Shown: one piece after another, positions 1-6,914 of the stretch
Position numbering within the stretch: the first letter of the stretch is position 1
Layout: the number at the start of each line of letters is the position of its first letter
Assembly: GCA_946055715.1 (NCBI GenBank)
Contig: CAMGGT010000005.1
Coordinates: 1 to 13,278 of the forward strand
DNA: 13,278 nt
Direction: 5' to 3'
DNA from: an uncultured Clostridia bacterium
GTDB taxonomy: Bacteria > Bacillota > Clostridia > Oscillospirales > CAG-272
The notes under the pieces: model-generated
Databases searched by the model: none
What the model was told of the DNA's origin: nothing
The model's input: only the letters and a program-made list of their open reading frames with translations
Position numbers and translations under genes: made by a program

Positions 1-876
1 ATCCTGTGCCCCCATTGCTCCATCGCCCTTACCTATCACACAGCCGGCGGCGCGTCCATGCGCTGTCATTGCTGTGGATACCGCACCTCCGTCCCCCGCA
101 AATGCCCCCATTGCGGCGGAGAACACATCGCCTATGTGGGCTTCGGCACGCAAAAGGCAGAATCCGAGCTGTCGCTTGACCTGCCACAGATGAAGGTCAT
201 GCGCATGGATGCCGACACCACCACCGGCAAGCAGTCCTATGACCGCATGCTGGAGGCCTTTCGCGCGGGGGAGGCGGATGTGCTGTTGGGCACGCAGATG
301 GTCACCAAAGGGCACGACTTCCCCCGCGTGACGCTGGTGGGCGTGCTGCTGGCCGACCTTTCGCTTTATGTCAACGACTTCCGCGCCGCCGAGCGCACCT
401 TCTCCCTGCTCACGCAGGTCATCGGGCGCGCCGGGCGGTCGGCATCCCCCGGCCGCGCCGTTATACAGACCTTTTCTCCCCACAATGATGTCATCCGGTT
501 CGCCTGCGCGCAGGACTATGAGGGGTTCTATGCCTCTGAGATTGAGCTGCGCCGCGCGGCGGTCTTTCCGCCCTTCTGCGATATGGCGGCCCTCTCCCTT
601 ACTTCCGCGGATGAAAAGGCGCTGTTTGATGCGGCAGCCAAACTCAAAGAAAAGATTGCCGCCCTGGCGGGCGGCGCGTATGCCGACCAGCACATGATCG
701 TGTTCGGTCCGTTTGAAGCGTCGGTGTATAAGGTGGCGGAACGCTTCCGCATGCACATGATGGTCAAATGCCGCCTCACCGCCCGCATCCGCGCATTCTT
801 CAGAGAGTTGCAGCTCTCGTTTGCTGGTGACAAAAAGGTGACGCTGGGCATCGACCTCAACCCCCTCACATTATGA
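1..876 (+). CDS. priA: Primosomal protein N' (replication restart helicase PriA), C-terminal part
   Basis: The reading frame is open from base 1, so the 5' end of the gene lies outside the window; 291 residues are visible. PriA is a 3'-5' SF2 helicase that recognises stalled forks and reloads the replicative helicase. Cysteine pairs at visible residues 3/6, 22/25 and 35/38 (CPHC, CHCC, CPHCG) are part of the zinc-binding insertion typical of PriA; the first pair is presumably upstream. Helicase motif V (GTQMVTKGHDF) and motif VI (QVIGRAGR) follow, then the C-terminal domain ending in GIDLNPLTL. No internal defect is visible. The stop is TGA at 874-876. Position just before def and fmt is the usual Firmicutes order. 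An apparent start at 58 is only an internal methionine. Confidence 0.97.
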   Translation: MLCPHCSIALTYHTAGGASMRCHCCGYRTSVPRKCPHCGGEHIAYVGFGTQKAESELSLDLPQMKVMRMDADTTTGKQSYDRMLEAFRAGEADVLLGTQMVTKGHDFPRVTLVGVLLADLSLYVNDFRAAERTFSLLTQVIGRAGRSASPGRAVIQTFSPHNDVIRFACAQDYEGFYASEIELRRAAVFPPFCDMAALSLTSADEKALFDAAAKLKEKIAALAGGAYADQHMIVFGPFEASVYKVAERFRMHMMVKCRLTARIRAFFRELQLSFAGDKKVTLGIDLNPLTL

Positions 877-1004
877 TCGGCTCATTTTTCTGTCGCAATG
901 CCGCCCGATGGCGGCGCGCGGCACCCCCCGTTTTTCGGGAGTATACTCCGGCGCCTTGCGCGCCCGAAGCCGGGCGGTCATCCCGCCCCGAAAGGAACAA
1001 GACC

Positions 1005-1466
1005 ATGGCTATTCTCAATCTGGTATATGAACGCGACCCCATGCTGCGCCGCACCAGTCGCCCGGTGACCGAGATCACCCCCCGCATCCTGCAACTGCTT
1101 GACGACATGACAGAGACCATGCGCCACCACAACGGGTGCGGCCTTGCCGCCGTGCAGGTGGGGGTGCTTCGCCGCCTGGTGGTGGTGGAGACAGAACCGG
1201 GCACCGTTTATGAACTCATCAATCCCCGCATCGTGGCCTGGACGGGCGAACAGGAGGAGACGGAGGGCTGTCTCTCCCTTCCGGGAAAGTGGGGCAAGAC
1301 CCACCGCCCTGCCGCCGTGACGGTGCGGGCACTCAACCGGCATGGCGAGGAGATCGAACTGCGCGGAGACGGGCTGTTGTGCCGCGCCTTCTGCCACGAG
1401 CTGGACCATCTGGACGGCAAACTCTTCACCGACGCGCTGGTGGACGGCCTGGACAGCGAGTCGTAA
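1005..1466 (+). CDS. def: Peptide deformylase
   Basis: Removes the N-terminal formyl group from nascent proteins at the ribosome using a metal ion, normally Fe2+. The 153-residue length is normal for the family. All three signature motifs are present: GCGLAAVQ (residues 44-51), EGCLS (87-91, with Cys89 as metal ligand) and HELDH (131-135, two His ligands and the catalytic Glu). I chose the ATG at 1005 because AAAGGAA at 991-997 lies just upstream and the protein then begins MAILNLVYERDP, as expected for the family. The same frame is open from 873, but that extension is low-complexity and lacks a binding site. The gene is 128 bases after priA and 69 bases before fmt, its functional partner, which adds the formyl group that Def removes. 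Confidence 0.97.
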   Translation: MAILNLVYERDPMLRRTSRPVTEITPRILQLLDDMTETMRHHNGCGLAAVQVGVLRRLVVVETEPGTVYELINPRIVAWTGEQEETEGCLSLPGKWGKTHRPAAVTVRALNRHGEEIELRGDGLLCRAFCHELDHLDGKLFTDALVDGLDSES

Positions 1467-1535
1467 CCCGATCCCCCGCGGCAACGCCGCGCCGCTTTGC
1501 ATTTCTGATGTTGGCTCATGCCTGAAAGGACGATT

Positions 1536-2471
1536 ATGCGCGTATTATTCATGGGAACGCCTGAGATAGCCGACCGCTGTCTCAGGACCCTGCTTGCCTG
1601 CGGCCGCGAGGTCGTGGGGGTGGTCTGCCAACCGGACAAGCCCAAGGGACGAGGCAACAAAATGACCCCTCCCCCCACAAAAGTGACGGCTGAGGGGGTG
1701 GGTTTGCCCGTTTTTCAACCGATTTCCTTCCGTGACGGTGCGTTTTTGCCCACCTTGGAAGAACTGGCTCCCGATGTCATCGTGGTGGTGGCTTACGGGA
1801 AGATTCTGCCGTCTTATGTCCTGCATGCACCGCGCTATGGGTGCATCAACCTGCATGTGTCGCTTCTGCCCGCCTACCGTGGCGCCGCCCCCATGCAACG
1901 CGCCATCATGGACGGCTGTACCGAAACGGGCGTGACGGTCATGCACATGGACGAAGGCATGGACACGGGCGACATCATCCACACCGCCGCCTTTCCCATC
2001 CTGCCCACAGACGACTATGGTGCCGTCTCGCAGATGGCCGCAGACATCGGTGCGCCCCTGCTGAACCAAACGCTGGATGAACTGGCCGCCGGAACAGCCC
2101 CCCGCACGCCGCAGAACGGCGACCTGGCCACCTATGCCTCCAAGATCGAAAAAGAAGAATGCCGCCTGCAATTCACCCGCCCGGCATCCGAGCTTGACTG
2201 CCTGGTGCGGGCATTGTCTCCCGCGCCGCTGGCCCTCTGCCGCGACGGGCGGGGGCGCATGTGCAAGATCCTCTCCGCCCACCCCACGGCAGGTGAGGGA
2301 CAGCCGGGGGAGGTGCTTTCGACATCCGACCGGGGAGAGGGCGAGATCGTGGTGGCTTGCGGGCAGGGGGCACTGGCCATCACCGCCCTGATCCCCGAGG
2401 GCAAAAACCGCATGGAGGCCGCCGCATTTGTGCGGGGGCGCGGCGTTGCCGCGGGAGAGCTCTTTTCATGA
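1536..2471 (+). CDS. fmt: Methionyl-tRNA formyltransferase
   Basis: Formylates Met-tRNAfMet with 10-formyltetrahydrofolate to make the bacterial initiator tRNA. The protein has 311 residues, the usual size. It begins MRVLFMGTPE, the N-terminal formyltransferase fold. The catalytic Asn-His-Asp set is visible as N105, H107 (INLHVSLLPAYRGAAP) and D143 (GMDTGD). The C-terminal third is the OB-like tRNA-binding domain. The start at 1536 is supported by GAAAGGA at 1524-1530; an in-frame ATG at 1518 has no such site in front of it. The stop codon overlaps the rsmB start as ATGA at 2468-2471, indicating translational coupling. The zinc metallopeptidase gene often found between fmt and rsmB in Clostridia is absent here. 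Confidence 0.98.
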   Translation: MRVLFMGTPEIADRCLRTLLACGREVVGVVCQPDKPKGRGNKMTPPPTKVTAEGVGLPVFQPISFRDGAFLPTLEELAPDVIVVVAYGKILPSYVLHAPRYGCINLHVSLLPAYRGAAPMQRAIMDGCTETGVTVMHMDEGMDTGDIIHTAAFPILPTDDYGAVSQMAADIGAPLLNQTLDELAAGTAPRTPQNGDLATYASKIEKEECRLQFTRPASELDCLVRALSPAPLALCRDGRGRMCKILSAHPTAGEGQPGEVLSTSDRGEGEIVVACGQGALAITALIPEGKNRMEAAAFVRGRGVAAGELFS

Positions 2472-3769
2472 AGGATGCCCGTAGGGCCGCGCTGGAACTG
2501 CTGGTGCGCTGGGAGGAAGAAAGCCGCTATCTGGGGCTTTCGCTTGCCCATCTGCCGTCGGATATACGCGGCTTTGTCACCGCGCTGGTGTATGGCGTGG
2601 CAGAACACAAGCTGACGCTGGATTATGAAATTTCTGCCTTGGCGGGGCGCAGCGATATTGACCCCGTCACCCGGCAGATCCTGCGGCTGGGGCTTTGCCA
2701 GCTGCAGTACATGCAGGCGGTGCCGCAGCACGCCGCCGTTGACAGAACAGTGGCGCTGGCAAGAAACCGCGGCGAAGCGGCGTTTGTCAACGCCGTTTTG
2801 CGCACCGCCCTGCGCTCACCCGAAAAAATGCGGCTCCCACCCCGCGAAAAGAATGAACTGCGTTATCTGGCTCTCTGCCATTCTCTGCCTCTGCCCACCC
2901 TGCGATTGCTGGCACAGGCGCTCGGCACAGAGGCGGCAGAGGCCTTTCTTTGCGCCTGCCGGCAGCCGGCACCTCTGTCTGTGACAGTCAACACCTGCCG
3001 CACAGACAGAGAGAAGTTGCTTTCTCTGTGGCGCGAAAGGGGCATCTCGGCCCGCCCGTCCCCCCTCACGCAAGGGGGGATACTGCTCGGCGCACCCGGC
3101 GCTCCGGCCGAGTTGCCCGGCTTTGACGAGGGGCTGTTTTTTGTACAGGACGAGGCCGCCCGTCTGGCGGTGGAACTGCTTGACCCCCGCCCGGGGCAAA
3201 CGGTGGTGGACGCCTGCGCCGCGCCGGGCGGAAAGTCCTTTGCCGCCGCCATCAACATGAAAGGGCGGGGAACGGTACACGCCCTGGAACTGCATCAAAG
3301 CAAACTTTCGCTCATCTCCGAGGGGGCACAGCGTCTGGGGCTTGCCTCTGTTGTGGCAAAAGCCCACGACAGCCGCATGCCGGACCCCGAACTGCTCGGA
3401 CGGGCAGACGCGGTCATCTGCGATGTGCCCTGTTCCGGCATGGGGGTTTTGCGCAAAAAGCCGGACATTCGATACAAAGACCCCGCCGCATGGTCGGCAT
3501 TGCCCGCCCTGCAGGGGGAGATTTTATCGGCCGCCGCCGACTACCTCAAACCGGGTGGCAGACTGCTGTATGCCACCTGCACCCTGTTCCCGGCCGAAAA
3601 CGAACAGGTCACGGACGCCTTTCTTGCCGCGCATCCCGACTTTGCCCCGATCCCGTTTGCCGCGGCCGGGCAGGACTGCCCCGAGGGACGGTTGACGCTG
3701 CTGCCGCATGTCCACGGCACAGACGGATTCTATCTTTCGCTTCTGACACGCAAGGAGGCAAACGCATGA
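2468..3769 (+). CDS. rsmB: 16S rRNA (cytosine-967-C5)-methyltransferase
   Basis: Methylates C5 of cytosine 967 (E. coli numbering) of 16S rRNA with S-adenosylmethionine. The 433-residue protein has the RsmB two-domain layout. A NusB-like helical RNA-binding domain covers roughly residues 1-130, including AAVDRTVALARN and AFVNAVLR. A Rossmann methyltransferase domain follows. Motif I is DACAAPGGK (248-256), motif IV has Cys322 in PCSG, and motif VI has Cys371 in ATCT; by family knowledge Cys371 is the nucleophile and Cys322 assists product release. The start overlaps the fmt stop (ATGA) and the stop overlaps the rlmN start (ATGA at 3766-3769), so all three are likely co-translated. The open frame upstream to 2357 is a shadow within fmt. 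Confidence 0.97.
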   Translation: MKDARRAALELLVRWEEESRYLGLSLAHLPSDIRGFVTALVYGVAEHKLTLDYEISALAGRSDIDPVTRQILRLGLCQLQYMQAVPQHAAVDRTVALARNRGEAAFVNAVLRTALRSPEKMRLPPREKNELRYLALCHSLPLPTLRLLAQALGTEAAEAFLCACRQPAPLSVTVNTCRTDREKLLSLWRERGISARPSPLTQGGILLGAPGAPAELPGFDEGLFFVQDEAARLAVELLDPRPGQTVVDACAAPGGKSFAAAINMKGRGTVHALELHQSKLSLISEGAQRLGLASVVAKAHDSRMPDPELLGRADAVICDVPCSGMGVLRKKPDIRYKDPAAWSALPALQGEILSAAADYLKPGGRLLYATCTLFPAENEQVTDAFLAAHPDFAPIPFAAAGQDCPEGRLTLLPHVHGTDGFYLSLLTRKEANA

Positions 3770-4848
3770 CAGCGCAAGCAAAAACAGACCTGCTTTCTCT
3801 TTTTCCCGAAGAGGCGCGCGCCAAGCTGACCGAAATGGGAGAGCCCACCTACCGCGAACAGCAGATCTTTTCCTGGCTGATGAAGGGCAAAACCTATGCT
3901 GAAATGAAAAACCTCCCCCTCTCTCTGCGCGAAAAACTGACCGAGACCTGCGAGTGGCGCATCCCCACCGTACAGGCAAAGCAGGTGTCACAGACAGACA
4001 ACACTGCCAAATACCTCTTTCGTCTGGCAGACGGTGCCTGTGTGGAAAGCGTGCTGATGCAGTATGAATACGGCTATTCGCTGTGCATTTCCAGCCAGGT
4101 CGGGTGTCGTATGGGCTGCCGCTTCTGCGCCTCCACGCTGGGCGGCAAAGAGCGTGACCTGCTCCCTTCCGAGATGCTGGGGCAGATCATCGCCGCACAG
4201 GCAGAGGCGGGGGTCAAGGTGTCTCATGTCGTCATGATGGGCATTGGAGAGCCGCTTGACAACTATGAGCATGTCATCCGTTTTCTGCGCCTTGCCGCGC
4301 ATCCGGCACGCCTGGGGCTCAGCCCCCGCCGCATCTCTCTTTCCACCTGCGGCATCGTGCCGCGCATACTGGACCTGGCAGAAGAGGAACTGCCTGTCAC
4401 GCTTTCGGTGTCGCTGCATGCCGCAAGCGACGAGGCGCGAAGTGCCATCATGCCCGTCAACCGCACCTATCCCATCGGGGAGTTGCTTGCCGCCTGCCGC
4501 CGCTTTTTTGAGAGAACGGGGCGGCGCATCTCTTTTGAATATACGCTCTTGTCTGGGGTCAACGACAGCGAGCAGGATGCCGCCGCGCTCGCCAGCACTT
4601 TGCGCGTGGGGCTTGGCAACATGCCCGTGCATGTCAACCTCATCCGCCTAAATCAGGTGCGTGAACGGCAGTATGTCGGTGCATCCACCGCGGCCGCTGC
4701 GCGGTTTATCGCCGTGTTGGGCAAGTCGGGCATCACAGCCACGCTTCGCCGCCGCCTGGGGGCAGACATAGACGCGGCCTGCGGCCAGCTTCGCCGCCGC
4801 GTGGCTTCTGCCGCGGAGGATGCGGCGCCCGCCGATCCCTCCTGCTGA
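3766..4848 (+). CDS. rlmN: Dual-specificity 23S rRNA/tRNA adenine-C2 methyltransferase
   Basis: Radical-SAM enzyme that methylates C2 of A2503 in 23S rRNA and, in many bacteria, A37 of some tRNAs. The product has 360 residues. The 4Fe-4S cluster motif CX3CX2C is Cys114, Cys118 and Cys121 in CRMGCRFCAST. Cys107, seven residues upstream in CISSQVGC, matches the conserved catalytic cysteine, and Cys339 in GADIDAACGQL matches the cysteine that becomes methylated. MMGIGEPLDNYE is the family GEPL motif. The RlmN signature is therefore complete, which separates it from the resistance enzyme Cfr only by overall family likeness and context. AAGGAGG at 3752-3758 sets the start at 3766; the frame opens earlier, at 3490, only inside rsmB. 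Confidence 0.97.
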   Translation: MTAQAKTDLLSLFPEEARAKLTEMGEPTYREQQIFSWLMKGKTYAEMKNLPLSLREKLTETCEWRIPTVQAKQVSQTDNTAKYLFRLADGACVESVLMQYEYGYSLCISSQVGCRMGCRFCASTLGGKERDLLPSEMLGQIIAAQAEAGVKVSHVVMMGIGEPLDNYEHVIRFLRLAAHPARLGLSPRRISLSTCGIVPRILDLAEEELPVTLSVSLHAASDEARSAIMPVNRTYPIGELLAACRRFFERTGRRISFEYTLLSGVNDSEQDAAALASTLRVGLGNMPVHVNLIRLNQVRERQYVGASTAAAARFIAVLGKSGITATLRRRLGADIDAACGQLRRRVASAAEDAAPADPSC

Positions 4849-4865
4849 AAAAAGAAAGGTGCCAC

Positions 4866-5816
4866 ATGGAAAAAATTGTGACTGCCCGCATTATCTCCGG
4901 CGTCGGGGGCCTTTATACCGTGCAGGTCTCTGTACCCGATCCACAGACACCACGCCTGCTCCATTGTCCGGCCAGAGGTGTTTTTCGCCATGCCGACCAA
5001 AAGCCGCTGGTGGGGGACCTGGTCACGGTTCGCTTTGACGACACCGCCCCCAACGATACTGCCGTCATTCGTGAGATCCTGCCCCGTGTGTCGGCCCTCA
5101 TACGGCCGCCGTTGGCCAATGTGACCCACCTGTTTGTGATCCTTGCGGCCGCCAAGCCCTGCCCCGTGGCCGAAACGGTCGACAAACTGCTGGCCATTGC
5201 CGTACACAACGGCATCCGCGCCGGCATCGTCATTACCAAATCAGACCTGGCCCCGCAAGAAGCCGAACAGTATGCCGCCGTTTACCGCCTGGCGGGCTTC
5301 CCCGTGTATCTCTCCTCCCCCTCCGACCCCGAGGTGGTCGCCGCCCTGCAAACCGCCCTGTCGGCGTTGCCGGACGGGAGCATTGCCGCCTTTGCCGGGG
5401 CTTCCGGCGTGGGCAAGTCCACCCTGCTCAACCGCCTCTTTCCGGGGTTGGAGCTTGCCACGGGCGAGATCAGCCGCCGCATCGACAGGGGCAAGCATAC
5501 CACCCGCCGCGTGGATCTGTACCCGGTCGATCCCGACCGTCCGGACGGCGCTTTCTTTGCCGACACACCCGGTTTTTCTCTGCTTGATTTTGCCCGTTTT
5601 GATTTTTTTGCGCTGGAAGACCTCTTTGACAGCTTCCCGGACTTCGCCCCCTACCGCGGGCAGTGCCGCTATGCCGACTGCACCCACACAGGCGAGGGCA
5701 TCTCCGAATGTGCCATCGCGCGCGCCGTGGCAGAGGGCAAAGTTGCCCCCTCCCGCCATGCGTCCTATATTTCTCTGTATCGCATCCTCAAAGAAAAAAA
5801 GAACCGCTACGATTGA
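4866..5816 (+). CDS. rsgA: Ribosome small-subunit-dependent GTPase A
   Basis: Circularly permuted GTPase that acts late in 30S subunit assembly. The 316-residue protein has an N-terminal OB-fold (about residues 1-80). The GTPase motifs come in permuted order: G4 TKSD (124-127), G1 GASGVGKST (178-186) and G3 DTPGF (233-237). A C-terminal zinc knuckle has C267, C272, H274 and C282. The spacing from His to the last Cys is seven residues rather than the usual five (recalled from YloQ-type sequences), so the knuckle loop is slightly longer; all ligands remain. The start is preceded by GAAAGG and lies 17 bases after rlmN. The TGA stop at 5814-5816 lies inside the -35 box of the downstream tRNA promoter. 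Confidence 0.97.
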   Translation: MEKIVTARIISGVGGLYTVQVSVPDPQTPRLLHCPARGVFRHADQKPLVGDLVTVRFDDTAPNDTAVIREILPRVSALIRPPLANVTHLFVILAAAKPCPVAETVDKLLAIAVHNGIRAGIVITKSDLAPQEAEQYAAVYRLAGFPVYLSSPSDPEVVAALQTALSALPDGSIAAFAGASGVGKSTLLNRLFPGLELATGEISRRIDRGKHTTRRVDLYPVDPDRPDGAFFADTPGFSLLDFARFDFFALEDLFDSFPDFAPYRGQCRYADCTHTGEGISECAIARAVAEGKVAPSRHASYISLYRILKEKKNRYD

Positions 5817-5841
5817 CATTTCATCCAAGAGATGCTATAAT
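5813..5841 (+). promoter_or_regulatory. Perfect sigma-A promoter for tRNA-Leu
   Basis: TTGACA at 5813-5818 and TATAAT at 5836-5841 are separated by exactly 17 bases, a full consensus match. The expected transcription start near 5848 lies about 16 bases before the mature tRNA 5' end. The -35 box overlaps the rsgA stop codon (TGA 5814-5816), so the tRNA has its own promoter at the end of the operon. Confidence 0.92.
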
Positions 5842-5863
5842 GCCTATCGTATCCGGTTGCCAC

Positions 5864-5954
5864 GCCGATGTGGCGGAATTGGCAGACGCCTCGGACTTAA
5901 AATCCGATGGGAATTAAACCTCCCGTACCGGTTCGATCCCGGTCATCGGCACCA
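5864..5954 (+). tRNA. tRNA-Leu (anticodon UAA)
   Basis: Class II tRNA with a long variable arm. Acceptor strands GCCGATG (5864-5870) and CATCGGC (5944-5950) pair perfectly. The anticodon stem TCGGA/TCCGA encloses the loop CTTAAAA, with anticodon TAA at 5898-5900. The T arm is ACCGG-TTCGATC-CCGGT. Discriminator A is at 5951 and CCA is encoded at 5952-5954. It decodes UUA, and UUG by wobble. Confidence 0.97.
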
Positions 5955-5992
5955 AAAAAGCCCCCATCGCACAGCGAAATGGGGGCTTTTTT
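5955..5992. terminator. Bidirectional intrinsic terminator directly abutting tRNA-Leu
   Basis: Stem GCCCCCAT (5960-5967) pairs with ATGGGGGC (5979-5986). Six A precede the stem (5954-5959, the first being the last base of CCA) and six T follow it (5987-5992). The loop has a small CGC/GCG inner pairing. Complementarity continues outward without a mismatch into the tRNA acceptor strand, giving 24-bp arms at 5944-5967 and 5979-6002. Confidence 0.9.
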
Positions 5993-6176
5993 GGTGCCGA
6001 TGCTTCCGGGATAGGACCCCAGTTCGCACGAGAAAGCCGGCTTCGGCGATACAGCAAAACCATTCGCTGCACCACGCGCCCTTTCTGTATTGCGAGCGAA
6101 CTGACATGCGCCGCACGCGGCGCATTGTTCGACTTCCCGGTCATCGGCGTCGACTACCTCTCTGCTTTGAAAGAGA
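5961..6176 (+). repeat. 216-bp tandem repeat, unit 1
   Basis: The unit begins with the terminator hairpin. Next comes an inverted, decayed copy of the tRNA-Leu 3' end (about 5993-6017), then a 122-bp module (6018-6139). The unit ends with a direct tRNA 3'-end-like stretch (GTTCGA, then CTTCCCGGTCATCGGC, 6127-6148) and a 28-base linker. By eye it is identical to unit 2. The module holds arms CAGTTCGC/GCGAACTG and a strong TGCGCCG/CGGCGCA hairpin. Confidence 0.93.
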
Positions 6177-6208
6177 CCCCCATCGCACAGCGAAATGGGG
6201 GCTTTTTT
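6177..6208 (+). terminator. Second copy of the tRNA terminator hairpin
   Basis: CCCCCAT/ATGGGGG stem followed by C and six T (6203-6208). The upstream A run of the first copy is replaced by GAAAGAGA, so this copy should act mainly on plus-strand transcripts. Confidence 0.8.
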
Positions 6209-6392
6209 GGTGCCGATGCTTCCGGGATAGGACCCCAGTTCGCACGAGAAAGCCGGCTTCGGCGATACAGCAAAACCATTCGCTGCACCACGCGCCCTTT
6301 CTGTATTGCGAGCGAACTGACATGCGCCGCACGCGGCGCATTGTTCGACTTCCCGGTCATCGGCGTCGACTACCTCTCTGCTTTGAAAGAGA
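6177..6392 (+). repeat. 216-bp tandem repeat, unit 2
   Basis: Exact-period copy of unit 1; I found no difference by eye over 216 bases. The 122-bp module lies at 6234-6355. Near-identity of adjacent copies indicates recent duplication or gene conversion. Confidence 0.93.
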
Positions 6393-6424
6393 CCCCCATC
6401 GCACAGCGAAATGGGGGCTTTTTT
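6393..6424 (+). terminator. Third copy of the terminator hairpin
   Basis: Same CCCCCAT/ATGGGGG stem with a six-T tail at 6419-6424. It follows the second 122-bp module in the same way that the second terminator follows the first. Confidence 0.8.
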
Positions 6425-6461
6425 GGTGCCGATGTTTCCGGGATAGGACCCCAGTTCGCAC
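6393..6461 (+). repeat. Truncated third copy of the 216-bp unit
   Basis: Matches the first 69 bases of units 1 and 2 with one difference (T for C at 6435), then diverges abruptly after CAGTTCGCAC at 6461. Confidence 0.9.
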
Positions 6462-6524
6462 AGAAGAAAGCGGCGACAAGCCCCCACACAAGGCAAGCCG
6501 TTGCTTTAGTGCCCGCGGGCTCCT

Positions 6525-6562
6525 TCCACCGCTTCGCGGTCCCCCTCCCTCCCGGAGGGAGG
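6525..6562 (+). repeat. REP-like two-hairpin dispersed repeat, copy 1
   Basis: The first hairpin is ACCGC-TTC-GCGGT (6528-6540). The second pairs CCTCCCTCC with GGAGGGAGG around one base (6544-6562). The 21 bases at 6525-6545 recur exactly as the reverse complement at 11484-11504. The second hairpin differs in sequence between the copies but pairs in both. Confidence 0.8.
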
Positions 6563-6649
6563 CGAATGTTGGTCATCGGCACAGACCGGCCGGGTGCGCG
6601 CTATGGGGTCAAATACATTTTTTGTATTGCACACTTCATTGTTCAACTG

Positions 6650-6771
6650 CCCAGTTCGCACGAAAAACTAAGCCCCGGCGATACAGCAAAACCACTCGCT
6701 GCACCACGCGCCCATGCTACATTGCGAGCGAACTGACATGCGCCGCACGCGGCGCATTGTTCGACTGCCCG
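6650..6771 (+). repeat. Displaced, diverged copy of the 122-bp repeat module
   Basis: Aligns without gaps to the module in units 1 and 2 (6018-6139), with about 13 differences in 122 bases by my count. The outer arms CAGTTCGC/GCGAACTG and the TGCGCCG/CGGCGCA hairpin are unchanged. Differences cluster in two internal patches. Like the other two modules it is followed by a terminator, here at 6818-6847. Confidence 0.88.
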
Positions 6772-6817
6772 ATCTATTTTCGTTTCGTTGAGATAATCGC
6801 TGTTTCGTAAGAAGACC

Positions 6818-6847
6818 AAAAGCCCGCGCGTTCGCGCGGGCTTTTTT
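6818..6847. terminator. Intrinsic terminator between the repeat region and the small membrane protein gene
   Basis: AGCCCGCGC pairs with GCGCGGGCT around GTTC, with four A before and six T after. The T run favours plus-strand termination. On the minus strand it would also serve the converging gene that ends at 6915. Confidence 0.88.
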
Positions 6848-6914
6848 CATCATGTAGTGGCACTTGCGTTTTCACGCAGAAGAGCCGATTTTCCCCATGA
6901 ATATCGAAGCAAAA

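Larger units (their letters stand above)
5955..6914. other. Gene-free repetitive region after tRNA-Leu
   Basis: I see no convincing gene in these 960 bases. They hold tandem 216-bp units, stacked terminators, tRNA 3'-end-like fragments in both orientations (direct at 6127-6148, 6343-6364 and 6571-6582; inverted at about 5993-6017), a dispersed two-hairpin palindrome, a displaced 122-bp module and a final terminator. Open frames run through because 216 is a multiple of three. They have no family resemblance and no ribosome binding sites. Confidence 0.8.

Noticed and set aside
938..949. Perfect 12-bp palindrome GGAGTATACTCC before def
   Set aside because: It is isolated and short, and nothing else in the leader suggests an operator; it could arise by chance.
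5961..6461. CRISPR array
   Set aside because: The repeats are 216 bp and directly adjacent with no unique spacers, and no cas genes are present.
6125..6736. Long open frames through the tandem repeats on both strands
   Set aside because: The 216-bp period is 72 codons, so any stop-free frame in one unit stays open through all of them. There are no ribosome binding sites, and the minus-strand frames read through the antisense of the tRNA and its terminators.
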